From Streptomyces griseus (GTDB lineage: Bacteria > Actinomycetota > Actinomycetes > Streptomycetales > Streptomycetaceae): DNA of 64,000 bases. This document shows positions 1 to 8,239 of this stretch, in pieces. The first letter of the stretch is position 1. Each line of letters starts with the position of its first letter. Below the pieces are notes generated by a model, which was not told the origin of the DNA, made no database searches, and saw only the letters and a program-made list of their open reading frames with translations. The DNA is taken from the NCBI RefSeq assembly GCF_001715295.1, contig NZ_MDKB01000004.1, positions 261,014-325,013 of the forward strand, in the 5' to 3' direction. Position numbers and translations under genes: made by a program.

Positions 1-72
1 GGGGACACGTCGGCGGGGGCGGGCGGGGACACGTCGGCGGGGGCGGACGGGGACGAGGGATCGGCGGGCGGG
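1..72. repeat. Short GC-rich tandem repeat at the left edge
   Basis: Two nearly identical 24-base units (1-24 and 25-48, one difference) are followed by a degenerate third. Read on the plus strand in the frame of the next gene they would give a Gly/Asp/Thr/Ser/Ala-rich octapeptide repeat, but no start codon is seen before 124. An AT-richer stretch at about 84-110, with the palindrome TATGACCTCATA at 97-108, follows and looks like promoter DNA, so the repeat is more likely the tail of a gene outside the window or noncoding. Confidence 0.5.
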
Positions 73-156
73 ACCGAAGGGGACATAAAACCAGCTTATG
101 ACCTCATAGAGCCGAGCTCCCTGGTGGGCCCGCACCCACCCGCCGAGGATCGTGGC

Positions 157-1314
157 ATGGCCATCTTTCCGCAGACCCGGACCGCGCGTCCCGCCCTTCC
201 CGACCCCTCCGCCCCGGACCCCGCCCTCCGGCTCCCCTCCCTGCGGCACGTCGGCCCCAACTGGTACGCGACGGTCATGGGCACCGCGATCGTGGCCACC
301 GCCGGGGCGGCCCTGCCCGTCCATGTGCCGGGGCTGCGTGGCACCCTCCTCGCCGTCTGGGCCCTGTCCGCGGCGCTGCTCGCCGTCGTCCTCGCCGCCC
401 GAGCCGGCCACTGGGCCCTCCACCCGGGCCAGGCCCGGGCCCACCTGCTGGACCCCGCCGTCGCCCCCTTCTACGGCTGCCTCTCCATGGCGCTGCTCGC
501 CGTCGGCGCGGGCACCCTCACGCTCGGTCGGGACGTCATCGGGCGCCCGGCGGCCGTCGCCGTGGACGCGGTGCTGTTCACCGTGGGCACCGTGGTGGGC
601 CTGGCCGCCGCCGTGGTGGTCCCGTACCTGATGGTCGTACGCCACCGGCCGGCGCGCGGCACCGCCTCGCCGGTCTGGCTGCTCCCCCTGGTCGCGCCCA
701 TGGTCTCGGCCGCCGTCGGCCCCCTGCTGGTGCCCGAGCTGCCGCCCGGCCAAGCGCGCGGGGCGCTTCTGCTCGCCTGCTACGCGATGTTCGGGATGTC
801 GCTGCTGGCGACCCTCGTGGTGCTCCCGCTCGTCTTCGCCCGGCTGGTGCACGAGGGCCCGCTGCCGCTCGCGCTGACCCCGGCGCTGTTCCTGGTACTC
901 GGCCCGCTCGGCCAGTCCACGACCGCCGCCGGCCAGCTCGCCGACGCGGCGCCCCACGCGGTCGGCGCCCCGTACGCCTCTGCCTTCGGCGCGTTCGCCG
1001 TGCTGTACGGAGTGCCGGTCATGGGGTTCGCGCTGCTGTGGCTGGCCCTGTCCGCGGCCATGGTGGTGCGCGCGGCCCGGCGCGGGATGCGGTTCACGAT
1101 GACGTGGTGGGGGTTCACCTTCCCGGTCGGTACGTGTGTCACCGGGGCGGCGGGCCTGGCCCGGCACACCGGGGTGGCCGCTTTCACCTGGCTCGCGGTG
1201 GCGCTCTACGTGCTGCTGGTGACCGCGTGGGCCGTCGCCGGCGTACGGACGCTGGGCGGGCTGTTCAGCGGGGCACTGCTCGCGGCGCCCCGGCCGGTGC
1301 CGGTCAGCGCGTGA
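157..1314 (+). CDS. TDT-family (TehA/SLAC1-like) membrane transporter
   Basis: This 385-residue, very hydrophobic protein has about ten membrane segments and the layout of the tellurite-resistance/dicarboxylate transporter (TDT) family, which includes TehA, Mae1 and SLAC1-like anion channels. Early in the protein the stretch 'HVGPNWYATVMGTAIVA' matches the conserved first helix of the family. I chose the ATG at 157 over the GTG at 124 because GAGGA lies eight bases upstream of it. The frame is open to the left edge of the window, but nothing there looks like transporter. The next gene is convergent. The substrate cannot be read from the sequence; organic acid, anion or sulfite export are all possible. 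Confidence 0.8.
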   Translation: MAIFPQTRTARPALPDPSAPDPALRLPSLRHVGPNWYATVMGTAIVATAGAALPVHVPGLRGTLLAVWALSAALLAVVLAARAGHWALHPGQARAHLLDPAVAPFYGCLSMALLAVGAGTLTLGRDVIGRPAAVAVDAVLFTVGTVVGLAAAVVVPYLMVVRHRPARGTASPVWLLPLVAPMVSAAVGPLLVPELPPGQARGALLLACYAMFGMSLLATLVVLPLVFARLVHEGPLPLALTPALFLVLGPLGQSTTAAGQLADAAPHAVGAPYASAFGAFAVLYGVPVMGFALLWLALSAAMVVRAARRGMRFTMTWWGFTFPVGTCVTGAAGLARHTGVAAFTWLAVALYVLLVTAWAVAGVRTLGGLFSGALLAAPRPVPVSA

Positions 1315-1395
1315 GTGACGGCCGCCGGCCGACGCGTGCGGCGGGCCCGCCGGGGCCGGTGGGCGTACCGGGTGACGGTGCGTACCGGCGGCCGG

Positions 1396-1941
1396 TCAGC
1401 GGCGTGTGTCGTACGTGGCGTCGATGTGCTCGGCGACCGAGACGACCAGCAGCCGGGTGCCCGGGACGGTCGTCCGCCACCGGTGTCTGACCCCGCCGGA
1501 GAGGAAGAGCGTGTCGCCCTTCCCGAGCCGGTGGGCCTGCCCCTCGGCCTCGACCTCGACGGCTCCCTCGGCGACGTACATCAGCTCGTCGTTGCGGTGC
1601 TGGAACTCGCGCCCGAGGTCCTGCTCGCCCACGAATTCCAGGGCACTGAGCTGGTGGCGTCCGCGCACCAGCCGCCGTGCGCCGTCGGCGTCGTCCGCCC
1701 GTACGACGTCCACGGCGCGCGCCGAGTCGGCCGCGGCCCGCAGTCGCTCGGTCGTGGTCTCCAGCGCCTGGGCCACCCGGTCCAGGGACCGGGGGCTGGG
1801 TCTGGCCCGTTCGTTCTCGATCTGGCTGAGGAAGGGTACGGACAGGCCGCTGCGCCCGGCCACCGCGGCCAGGGTCAGTCCGAGGGTCCTGCGGCGGCGT
1901 CGGACCGCGGCACCCACTCGAAGGGCTTCCTTGTCGTCCAT
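1396..1941 (-). CDS. XRE-family regulator with C-terminal cupin domain
   Basis: The 181-residue protein has an N-terminal Cro/CI-type helix-turn-helix (about residues 8-65, with 'SGLSVPFLSQIENERARPS' typical of the family) and a C-terminal cupin (about 100-178) with the usual Gly/His-rich beta-barrel turns. XRE-cupin proteins are generally repressors or activators whose cupin binds a small ligand. The start follows the track of the HTH; no other start fits as well. It is convergent with the TDT transporter and is the first gene on its own strand here, so its target cannot be inferred from an operon. The transporter next door is a candidate target. Confidence 0.85.
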   Translation of the reverse strand: MDDKEALRVGAAVRRRRRTLGLTLAAVAGRSGLSVPFLSQIENERARPSPRSLDRVAQALETTTERLRAAADSARAVDVVRADDADGARRLVRGRHQLSALEFVGEQDLGREFQHRNDELMYVAEGAVEVEAEGQAHRLGKGDTLFLSGGVRHRWRTTVPGTRLLVVSVAEHIDATYDTRR

Positions 1942-2059
1942 GTCCGGCTCCCTCCCCGGTTCGCCATCCTCCCGGTTGCCAGCACCCTACGCATGTCGTT
2001 CGCGGGATGGAGCGGAAGTGGCGGGACGGGAAACCGTCCGGGGCTCCTCCGACCAGCCT

Positions 2060-2100
2060 GAAGGGGACGGCTCCGGTTCGCTACCGGGGCCGCCCCCTTC
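2060..2100 (-). terminator. Hairpin downstream of the betaine operon
   Basis: Arms 2060-2071 and 2089-2100 pair over 12 bases with one mismatch, and the inner CCGGT/ACCGG adds further pairing. It lies 33 bases past the stop of the permease/binding-protein gene. Confidence 0.6.
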
Positions 2101-2132
2101 CTCGGGCAGGCGTTCTGATCGGAGACGGGCGC

Positions 2133-3944
2133 TCAGCCGCCGACGGGCGCCATCTCGTCCACCACGTCCGGGTTGGCGTCCATCCAGTGGCGGGCGGACT
2201 CCTTCTCCTTGCCCGCACCACCCTTCTGGATCTCCACCTCGAGGGAGGCCAGCTGCGCCTCACTGAGCTTGAAGTCCTTCAGCCAGCCGGTGAGCTCGGG
2301 GAAGTCCTCGGCGAAGTCCTTCTTGGCCACCGTGTGGATCTGCTCGCCCTCACCCCAGGCAACCTTGGGGTCCTCGAGCTTCTTCAGGTCGTGCTTCCCG
2401 TAGGCCCAGTGCGGCGACCACAGGGTCACCACGACCGGCTCCTTCTTCTTGATGGAGGCGTTCAGCTCGGCGAGCATCGAGGACGTGCTGGAGGAGACGA
2501 CCTTGTACTCGCCCTCCAGGCCGTACGCCTTGAGCACCTTGTCGTTGAGGGTGCCCATCATCCCGGCGCTCGACTCGATGCCGATGATCTTGCCGTTGAA
2601 CTTCTTCCCCTGGCCCTTCAGGTCCGCCAGCGAATCGATGCCCTTGACGTACGAGGGAACCGTCAGCTCCAGCGAGGTCGGCCCGTACCACGAACCGAGA
2701 TCGTCCAGCTGGTCGCTGTACTTGTCCCAGTAGTCCTTGTGCGTGGTGGGCAGCCAGGAGTCCGTCTGGAAGTCGATGTCACCGCGGGCGACGCCGGAGT
2801 AGAGCGGACCGGCGTCGAGCTGGGTGACACCGGCCTCGTAGCCCCGCTGCTCCAGGATCTCCTTCCACAGGAACGTGGAGGCGATGCCCTCGTCCCAGGG
2901 GATGTAGCCCAGGTTGATCTTCTGGCCCTTGCCGACGTTTCCGCCGCCGGCCTGGTTGCTCTTCGCGCCGCTGCCTCCGGAGCCGGCCATGTTGAGGCCA
3001 CCCGCGACGAGCGCCAGGACGACGACGCCGATCATGGCGACGGCGGTCCCCGGCTTGTAGTGCGCGAACTTCATACGGCGGGCACTTGCGGCGGCCTTGG
3101 CGGCGGCGCGGCGGCCGAGCGGGGAGACCCGTTCGTTGAGCGCGCCGGTCATCCGGTCCAGGTACATGGCCAGGATGACGACGGCGATCCCGCTCTCGGC
3201 GGCGAGGCCGACCTGGAGCTGGGTGATCGCGGCGTAGACCTTCTCGCCGAGGCCGCCGGCCCCGGCCATACCGCCGATGACGACCATCGACAGGGCCAGC
3301 ATGATGACCTGGTTGATTCCGGCCATGATCGTCGGCAGGGCGAGCGGCAGCTGCACCCGGGTCAGGGTGTCCTTGGGCGTGGTGCCGAACGCCTCGGCGG
3401 CCTCGACCAGTTCGCCGTCGACCTGGCGGATGCCGAGCTCGGTCATCCGGACCCCGGGCGGCATCGCGAAGACGATGGTGGCGATCACACCGGGGGTGAC
3501 ACCGACGCCGAAGAACATGACGCCGGGGATCAGGTAGACGAAGGCCGGCATCGTCTGCATGACGTCGAGCACCGGCCGCAGCGTGGCGCTGACCTTGCTG
3601 TTGCGGGCGGCCCAGACACCCGTGGGCACCGCGATCACGATGGTGATGACCGCTGCCACGACGACCAGCGACAGCGTGGCCATCGCCTCGTCCCAGAGGG
3701 CGAGCGAGTCGATGAGGGCGAAGCCCACGAAGGTGAGGACGGCCGGCACCACACCGCGCAGCCAGAACGCCAGGACGGCGAAGATGGCCGCCATCAGCAG
3801 CGGCTCACCGCCGCCGAGCACCGCGTCGACACCGTCGTACATGCCGCCGAGGACGGTCTTGATGGCGTCGAAGATCCAGGAGAGGTTCGACTGGAGCCAG
3901 TCGACCGCGTTCTCGACCCAGGCGCCGAAGGAGAACCTAGGCAC
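2133..3944 (-). CDS. Glycine betaine/proline ABC transporter, permease fused to binding protein
   Basis: One 603-residue protein combines two ABC transporter parts. Residues about 45-290 are a ProW/OpuAB-type permease, with the EAA loop ('EAAEAFGTTPKD') near 182-193. After a further membrane segment at about 300-318 comes a ProX/OpuAC-type substrate-binding domain (about 343-603) carrying 'GYIPWDEG' and several Trp/Tyr residues typical of quaternary-amine cages. The binding domain is thus anchored to the outer face by the permease instead of by a lipid. Its start overlaps the end of the ATPase gene by eight bases, so the two are translated together. The likely role is uptake of glycine betaine or related osmoprotectants under salt stress. 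Fusions of this type are known in Gram-positive bacteria. Confidence 0.92.
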   Translation of the reverse strand: MPRFSFGAWVENAVDWLQSNLSWIFDAIKTVLGGMYDGVDAVLGGGEPLLMAAIFAVLAFWLRGVVPAVLTFVGFALIDSLALWDEAMATLSLVVVAAVITIVIAVPTGVWAARNSKVSATLRPVLDVMQTMPAFVYLIPGVMFFGVGVTPGVIATIVFAMPPGVRMTELGIRQVDGELVEAAEAFGTTPKDTLTRVQLPLALPTIMAGINQVIMLALSMVVIGGMAGAGGLGEKVYAAITQLQVGLAAESGIAVVILAMYLDRMTGALNERVSPLGRRAAAKAAASARRMKFAHYKPGTAVAMIGVVVLALVAGGLNMAGSGGSGAKSNQAGGGNVGKGQKINLGYIPWDEGIASTFLWKEILEQRGYEAGVTQLDAGPLYSGVARGDIDFQTDSWLPTTHKDYWDKYSDQLDDLGSWYGPTSLELTVPSYVKGIDSLADLKGQGKKFNGKIIGIESSAGMMGTLNDKVLKAYGLEGEYKVVSSSTSSMLAELNASIKKKEPVVVTLWSPHWAYGKHDLKKLEDPKVAWGEGEQIHTVAKKDFAEDFPELTGWLKDFKLSEAQLASLEVEIQKGGAGKEKESARHWMDANPDVVDEMAPVGG

Positions 3945-5034
3945 TGGCCTTCACCGCCTCGGCCTCGCCCTGGGCGGGCAGGACGTCCTCGACCTGCGGT
4001 TCCTCGCCGAGTACGGCGAGGAGCCGGGTGCGCGGCACGACCCCGATGACGCCGCCGCCCGCGTCCGTGACGGCGACGGCGACCCCGCTGGTGGAGCAGG
4101 GGGTGAAGAGTTCGGCGATGGGGGTCTCCGCGGACACCGTCGCGGGGGCCTCGGCCAGCAGGTCCTTGTCGGAGCGGCCCTCCTCGGGCGCTTCCATGAT
4201 CGAACCGGCGGTCAGCACCCGGGAGCGGTCCACGTCCTGGATGAACGACGCCACGTAGTCGTCGGACGGCCGGACGAGGATGTCCTCGGCGGTGCCCTGC
4301 TGCACGATCTCGCCGTCGCGCATCACGGCGATGCGGTCGCCGAGGCGCATGGCCTCGTTGAGGTCGTGGGTGATGAAGACGATGGTCTTCTTCAGCCGCT
4401 TCTGGAGTTCGAGGAGCTGGTCCTGCATGTCACGGCGGATCAGCGGGTCGAGCGCGCTGAAGGACTCGTCCATCAGCAGCAGGTCGGCGTCGGTGGCGAG
4501 CGCGCGGGCCAGGCCCACGCGCTGCTGCATACCTCCGGACAGTTCGTCGGGCCAGGACTTCTCCCACCCGGCCAGGCCGGTCAGCTGGAGTGCCTCGGCG
4601 GCGCGCTGCTCGCGTTCGGCGCGCGGCACCCCCTGCACCTCCAGGCCGTACCCGGCGTTCTCCAGGACGCTGCGGTGAGGGAAGAGCGCGAAGTGCTGGA
4701 AGACCATACTGATCTTCGACGAGCGGACACCGCGCAGTTCGCGGGCGCTGAGCGCCGTCAGGTCCTGCCCGTCGAACAGCACCCGCCCGGCGGTCGGCTC
4801 CAGCAGGCCGTTGAGCATCCGCAGCAGGGTCGACTTACCGGATCCGGAGAGTCCCATGACGACGAATATCTGCCCCGGCTCCACGGTGAACGAGGCGTCG
4901 ATCACCGCTGCGGTCGTTCCGTCGGCGCGCAGCTCGTCTCGCTGGGTACCGTCCTGGAGCTTCCGCACGGCTTGATCGGGTCGTCTGCCGAACACCTTGT
5001 ACAGATGCTCCGCTTGCAGCCTTGACACATACAC
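3937..5034 (-). CDS. Glycine betaine/proline ABC transporter ATP-binding protein
   Basis: This 365-residue ATPase has Walker A (GLSGSGKST, residues 61-69), the ABC signature LSGGMQQR (about 165-172), Walker B (LLLMDE) and the H-loop 'FITHDLNEA'. The N-terminal extension before Walker A and the C-terminal tail (about 285-350), which has a CBS-like 'GVIGVVPRTRLLAVL', are typical of ProV/OpuAA proteins; CBS domains in this family sense ionic strength. Translation starts at GTG with a weak ribosome-binding site. It is the first gene of a two-gene operon with the fused permease/binding protein, and its promoter region holds the inverted repeat at 5054-5082. Confidence 0.93.
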   Translation of the reverse strand: MYVSRLQAEHLYKVFGRRPDQAVRKLQDGTQRDELRADGTTAAVIDASFTVEPGQIFVVMGLSGSGKSTLLRMLNGLLEPTAGRVLFDGQDLTALSARELRGVRSSKISMVFQHFALFPHRSVLENAGYGLEVQGVPRAEREQRAAEALQLTGLAGWEKSWPDELSGGMQQRVGLARALATDADLLLMDESFSALDPLIRRDMQDQLLELQKRLKKTIVFITHDLNEAMRLGDRIAVMRDGEIVQQGTAEDILVRPSDDYVASFIQDVDRSRVLTAGSIMEAPEEGRSDKDLLAEAPATVSAETPIAELFTPCSTSGVAVAVTDAGGGVIGVVPRTRLLAVLGEEPQVEDVLPAQGEAEAVKASA

Positions 5035-5053
5035 CTCACGCGTTGAACCGAAA

Positions 5054-5082
5054 ACGGTCTGTCACCCCCGCGGGCAGACCGT
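5054..5082. promoter_or_regulatory. Inverted repeat upstream of the betaine transporter operon
   Basis: ACGGTCTG (5054-5061) and CAGACCGT (5075-5082) are perfect 8-base inverted arms with a 13-base spacer, 20 to 48 bases upstream of the ATPase start on the minus strand. It may be an operator, or a hairpin in the leader that responds to osmotic conditions. The rest of the 5035-5299 gap shows no gene. Confidence 0.45.
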
Positions 5083-5299
5083 GGAGCGGGCGGATTCGGT
5101 CCGCAGAACACGCGCACAGGCAAAAAATGGGCGTGGTCCGCTCCATTGGCGCGCCTGCCCCGGCTTACACAACCCAAACACACGTGTGACCCAGCTCACC
5201 CGAAAGGGTCGCCCCGCCCGGGAAACGCTGCGTGCACGGCCCCGGAGGTGCGGCCGCCCGTAGGCCGTGACTGTCGGTGGCGTGCGGCATCATCGGGGT

Positions 5300-6223
5300 G
5301 TGACGCGACGCCTGATGCTCCTCGACACCGCCTCCCTCTATTTCCGCGCCTACTTCGGCGTCCCCGACTCGGTGCGCGCACCGGACGGCACACCGGTCAA
5401 CGCCGTGCGTGGGCTGCTCGACTTCATCGCCAGGCTGGTGCAGGACCACCGGCCGGACGACCTGGTCGCCTGCATGGACGCGGACTGGCGGCCGCACTGG
5501 CGGGTGGAGCTGATTCCCACCTACAAGGCGCACCGGGTGGCCGTCGAGACGCCCGCGGGCGTGCCCGACGAGGAGGAGACCCCCGACACGCTCTCCCCGC
5601 AGGTCCCGATCATCAAGGAGGTGCTGGACGCCCTCGGCATCACCCGTATCGGTGTCGCACCGTACGAGGCGGACGACGTGATCGGCACGCTGGCGGGGCG
5701 GGCCACCGGGCCCGTGGACATCGTCACCGGGGACCGCGATCTCTACCAGCTCGTCGACGACGCCCGCGGGGTGCGGGTGCTCTACCCGCTGAAGGGCGTG
5801 GGCTCGCTCCAGGTGACGGACGAGGCCTGGCTGCGGGAGAAGTACGGCGTGGACGGCGCCGGATACGTCGACCTGGCGCTGCTGCGCGGGGATCCGAGCG
5901 ACGGGCTGCCGGGTGTCCCGGGCATCGGCGAGAAGACGGCCGCGAAGCTGCTGGACGCCTTCGGCGACCTCGCGGGGATCATGGCCGCGGTGGACGACCC
6001 CGCCGCCCGGCTGACCCCGTCGCAGCGCAAGCGCCTCGACGAGGCACGGGACTACGTCGCGGTCGCTCCGAAGGTCGTCCGCGTCGCCGACGACGTACCG
6101 CTGCCCGAGGTCGGCCTCGCCCTGCCGCGGGAGCCGCGCGACCCTGCCGCGCTGGAGGCGCTCGCGGCCCGGTGGGGCCTGGGGGGCGCCCTGCAGCGCC
6201 TGCTCGTGACGCTCCAGGCGTGA
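5300..6223 (+). CDS. 5'-3' exonuclease (PolI N-terminal domain-like, stand-alone)
   Basis: The 307-residue protein matches the 5'-nuclease domain that forms the N-terminus of DNA polymerase I but lacks a polymerase. Visible features are the start 'MLLDTASLYFRAYFG', the acidic cluster 'YEADDVIGTLA' plus 'IVTGDRDLYQLV' that hold the two metal ions, and the helix-three-turn-helix DNA grip 'GLPGVPGIGEKTAAKLL' near residue 210. Such proteins remove RNA primers and flaps. GTG at 5300 was preferred to GTG at 5267 because related proteins begin 'MTRRLMLLDT'; the ATG at 5315 is also possible. It is transcribed away from the betaine operon. Confidence 0.88.
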   Translation: MTRRLMLLDTASLYFRAYFGVPDSVRAPDGTPVNAVRGLLDFIARLVQDHRPDDLVACMDADWRPHWRVELIPTYKAHRVAVETPAGVPDEEETPDTLSPQVPIIKEVLDALGITRIGVAPYEADDVIGTLAGRATGPVDIVTGDRDLYQLVDDARGVRVLYPLKGVGSLQVTDEAWLREKYGVDGAGYVDLALLRGDPSDGLPGVPGIGEKTAAKLLDAFGDLAGIMAAVDDPAARLTPSQRKRLDEARDYVAVAPKVVRVADDVPLPEVGLALPREPRDPAALEALAARWGLGGALQRLLVTLQA

Positions 6224-6233
6224 GGATGCTAAC

Positions 6234-6252
6234 TTAGGTAAGCCTAAGCGTG
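6234..6252. promoter_or_regulatory. Iron box (DmdR/IdeR/DtxR-type operator)
   Basis: These 19 bases match the DtxR-family consensus TWAGGTTAGSCTWACCTWA at 15 of 19 positions, counted by eye. The core holds the perfect inverted repeat CTTAGG-TAAG-CCTAAG (6233-6248). It lies about 100 bases before the siderophore-interacting protein gene, which fits iron-dependent repression. Confidence 0.75.
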
Positions 6253-6350
6253 TGGGGGGCCTGGGTGTGCGGCGGGGGCGATCGGCGGGCCCGAGCGGCA
6301 GCGGACCCCGCACGCCCAGCGTCTTGTACGTCCAGAGCAGGGAGAACCTC

Positions 6351-7190
6351 GTGGCAGAGCGGCCGGCACGCCAGGCACCGAAGGCGCAGGGGGCACAGGT
6401 CCTGCGCACCGAGCAGATCACTCCGCACATGGTGCGCGTGGTCCTCGGGGGTGACGGCCTGGCCGGTTTCTCCCTCGCCGGATTCACCGACCACTACATC
6501 AAGCTCTGCTTCGCCCCCGAGGGCGCGGACTACGCCCACCCCTTCGACATGGCCCGGATCCGCGAGGAGTACCCGCGTGAGCTGTGGCCCACGACCCGCA
6601 CCTACACGGTGCGCTCCTGGGATCCCGCAACGCGGGAGCTCGCGGTCGACTTCGTGGTGCACGGTGACGAGGGGCTCGCGGGGCCGTGGGCGACCCGGGC
6701 GCGCCCCGGCGACCAGGTGACCTTCCTGGGACCGGGCGGCGGCTACCGGCCGCAGGACTCGGCCGACTGGCATCTGCTGGCCGGTGACGAGAGCGCGCTG
6801 CCGGCCATCGCCGCGACGCTGGAGCAGATGCCGGCGGGCGCCCTGGTGCACGCCTTCGTCGAGGTGGCCGACGCGGCGGAGGAGCAGAAGATCGTGACGC
6901 GGGACGGGGCGGCCGTGACCTGGCTGCACCGGGACGGGCGTCCGGTGGGCGAGGCTCTCGTGGCCGCGGTGTCGGACCTGGACTTCCCCGAAGGTGAGGT
7001 GCAGGCCTTCGTCCACGGCGAGGCGGGGTTCGTGAAGGAGATCAGACGCCACCTGCGTAAGGAGCGCGGCGTCCCGCTCTCCCGGCTGTCGATCTCCGGG
7101 TACTGGCGCCTCGGGCAGAACGACGACGCGTGGCGCGCGGTCAAGCGCGAGTGGAACGAGCAGGTGGAACGCGAGGAGAACGCCGGGTAG
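6351..7190 (+). CDS. Siderophore-interacting protein (FAD-dependent ferric-siderophore reductase)
   Basis: This 279-residue protein belongs to the ViuB/SIP family, which reduces iron(III) in imported siderophores with NAD(P)H to release iron(II) in the cytoplasm. The FAD-binding barrel carries 'RTYTVRSWD' and the 'GPWA' loop that contact the flavin; the NAD(P)H domain follows ('HLLAGDESALPAIAATLE' near residue 145), and the C-terminus ends in the conserved 'SGYWRLGQNDD'. GTG at 6351 is chosen because GGGAG precedes it at proper spacing; earlier in-frame starts would overlap the iron box. It stands alone after the exonuclease gene, with its own iron-box promoter. Confidence 0.92.
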   Translation: MAERPARQAPKAQGAQVLRTEQITPHMVRVVLGGDGLAGFSLAGFTDHYIKLCFAPEGADYAHPFDMARIREEYPRELWPTTRTYTVRSWDPATRELAVDFVVHGDEGLAGPWATRARPGDQVTFLGPGGGYRPQDSADWHLLAGDESALPAIAATLEQMPAGALVHAFVEVADAAEEQKIVTRDGAAVTWLHRDGRPVGEALVAAVSDLDFPEGEVQAFVHGEAGFVKEIRRHLRKERGVPLSRLSISGYWRLGQNDDAWRAVKREWNEQVEREENAG

Positions 7191-7210
7191 CGCCGGCCCG
7201 CCTGTGCTCG

Positions 7211-7247
7211 GACACCCGGTCGACGTCACGGACGGCGGCCGGGTGTC
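7211..7247 (+). terminator. Hairpin after the siderophore-interacting protein gene
   Basis: Arms 7211-7219 (GACACCCGG) and 7239-7247 (CCGGGTGTC) pair perfectly, 20 bases after the stop codon. Confidence 0.55.
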
Positions 7248-7586
7248 GTCGGCTCCGGGTGCGGTGCCGTTCCGCGGCGCCGGGGGCTTCCCGCCCGTGC
7301 GGTACGGAGCGCTCCACCCGGCCGTCAGGCGCCTCGGCGGGGAGTCGTCCCGGGCCGCCGGTCCCCGGTGTCCGGACGCCGGCCACCGGTGCGCGGCCAG
7401 GAACGGCGGGAGGACGCCGGCCGGCCTCGCGGGAGCTCCCCCTCCGCGTCCCCGGTGCCGGAGTGGTGCCCGGACACCCCCGTGGCCGTGCCCGCCGGGG
7501 TGCCGAGGCGGGTACGGGTGCACACCCCACGGGGTGACCCGCACGCCCCTCCGACGCAAGGGCGTGCGACCATGTCGGGCCGCAGG
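7248..7586. other. Intergenic stretch before the sigma factor gene
   Basis: About 340 GC-rich bases between the terminator and the sigma-factor promoter. Long open frames run across it, but none has both a ribosome-binding site and recognisable protein sequence. I see no gene here. Confidence 0.5.
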
Positions 7587-7615
7587 CCAATCCGCGGGGT
7601 CGTCGGCTCCGAACC
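7587..7615 (+). promoter_or_regulatory. Putative SigK-type promoter of the sigma/anti-sigma operon
   Basis: CCAATCC (7587-7593), 16 bases, then CGAACC (7610-7615). The same CCAATCC-N16-CGAA element precedes the two divergent transcripts at 14.7 kb. It resembles the CCATCC / CGAA elements reported for mycobacterial SigK, as I recall them. Transcription would start near 7622. That favours the GTG at 7655 as the sigma-factor start and suggests autoregulation. Confidence 0.65.
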
Positions 7616-7654
7616 AACGGAGGAAACCGACACGTGCCCGGGAGGAACGACCGC

Positions 7655-8239
7655 GTGGAAGAAGTCGTACACATCAGTGGGGTCCGCTCGGCGGAACCCG
7701 ATCTGCAAGAACTGCTCGTCCACGTGGCGCGCGGCGACCAGGACGCCTTTACGCAGGTCTACGACCAGGTCAGCGGCCCGGTGCTCGGACTGGTGCGGAG
7801 CATCCTGCGCGACCCGGCCCAGTCCGAGGAGGTGGCCCAGGAGGTGCTGGTCGAAGTGTGGCGTACCGCCCCGCGCTTCCAGCCGTCGCGCGGCAGCGCG
7901 ATGAACTGGGTGCTCACGCTGGCCCATCACCGGGCGGTGGACCGGGTACGTTCCGCCGAGGCGGCGTCCGCCCGGGAGCACAAGGCGGCGCTGCTCGACC
8001 GCACGCCCGACTTCGACCAGGTCTCCGAACAGGTGGAGACCCGGCTCGAGAGGGAGCAGGTCCGGCGCTGTCTGCGGACGCTCTCCGAACTGCAGCGGGA
8101 GTCCGTCACCCTGGCGTACTACCGCGGGCTGACCTACCGCGAGGTCGGCGAGCTGCTCTCCGTACCGCTGGGAACCATCAAGACGCGGCTGCGCGACGGA
8201 CTCATCCGGCTGCGCGACTGCCTGGGGGTGAACGCATGA
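7655..8239 (+). CDS. sigK: ECF RNA polymerase sigma factor, SigK type
   Basis: This 194-residue sigma factor has region 2 (about residues 25-95, 'DPAQSEEVAQEVLVEVWR') and region 4 ('YYRGLTYREVGELLSVPLG' HTH), with no extra domains. It contains only two cysteines, C139 and C189, 50 residues apart. M. tuberculosis SigK has, as I recall, a redox-sensitive disulfide C133-C183 with the same spacing. GTG at 7655 has GGAGGAA seven bases upstream; GTG at 7634 is possible, but its ribosome-binding site would lie at the predicted transcript start. The stop overlaps the anti-sigma start (ATGA). The SigK assignment rests on the RskA partner and on the neighbouring DUF1295/Cfa/DUF1365/FAD operon, the same set that flanks mycobacterial sigK. 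Confidence 0.85.
   Translation: MEEVVHISGVRSAEPDLQELLVHVARGDQDAFTQVYDQVSGPVLGLVRSILRDPAQSEEVAQEVLVEVWRTAPRFQPSRGSAMNWVLTLAHHRAVDRVRSAEAASAREHKAALLDRTPDFDQVSEQVETRLEREQVRRCLRTLSELQRESVTLAYYRGLTYREVGELLSVPLGTIKTRLRDGLIRLRDCLGVNA

Noticed and set aside
7634..7636. GTG at 7634 as the sigK start
   Set aside because: It would place the ribosome-binding site at the predicted 5' end of the transcript, whereas GTG 7655 has GGAGGAA at ideal spacing. It stays possible if transcription begins further upstream.
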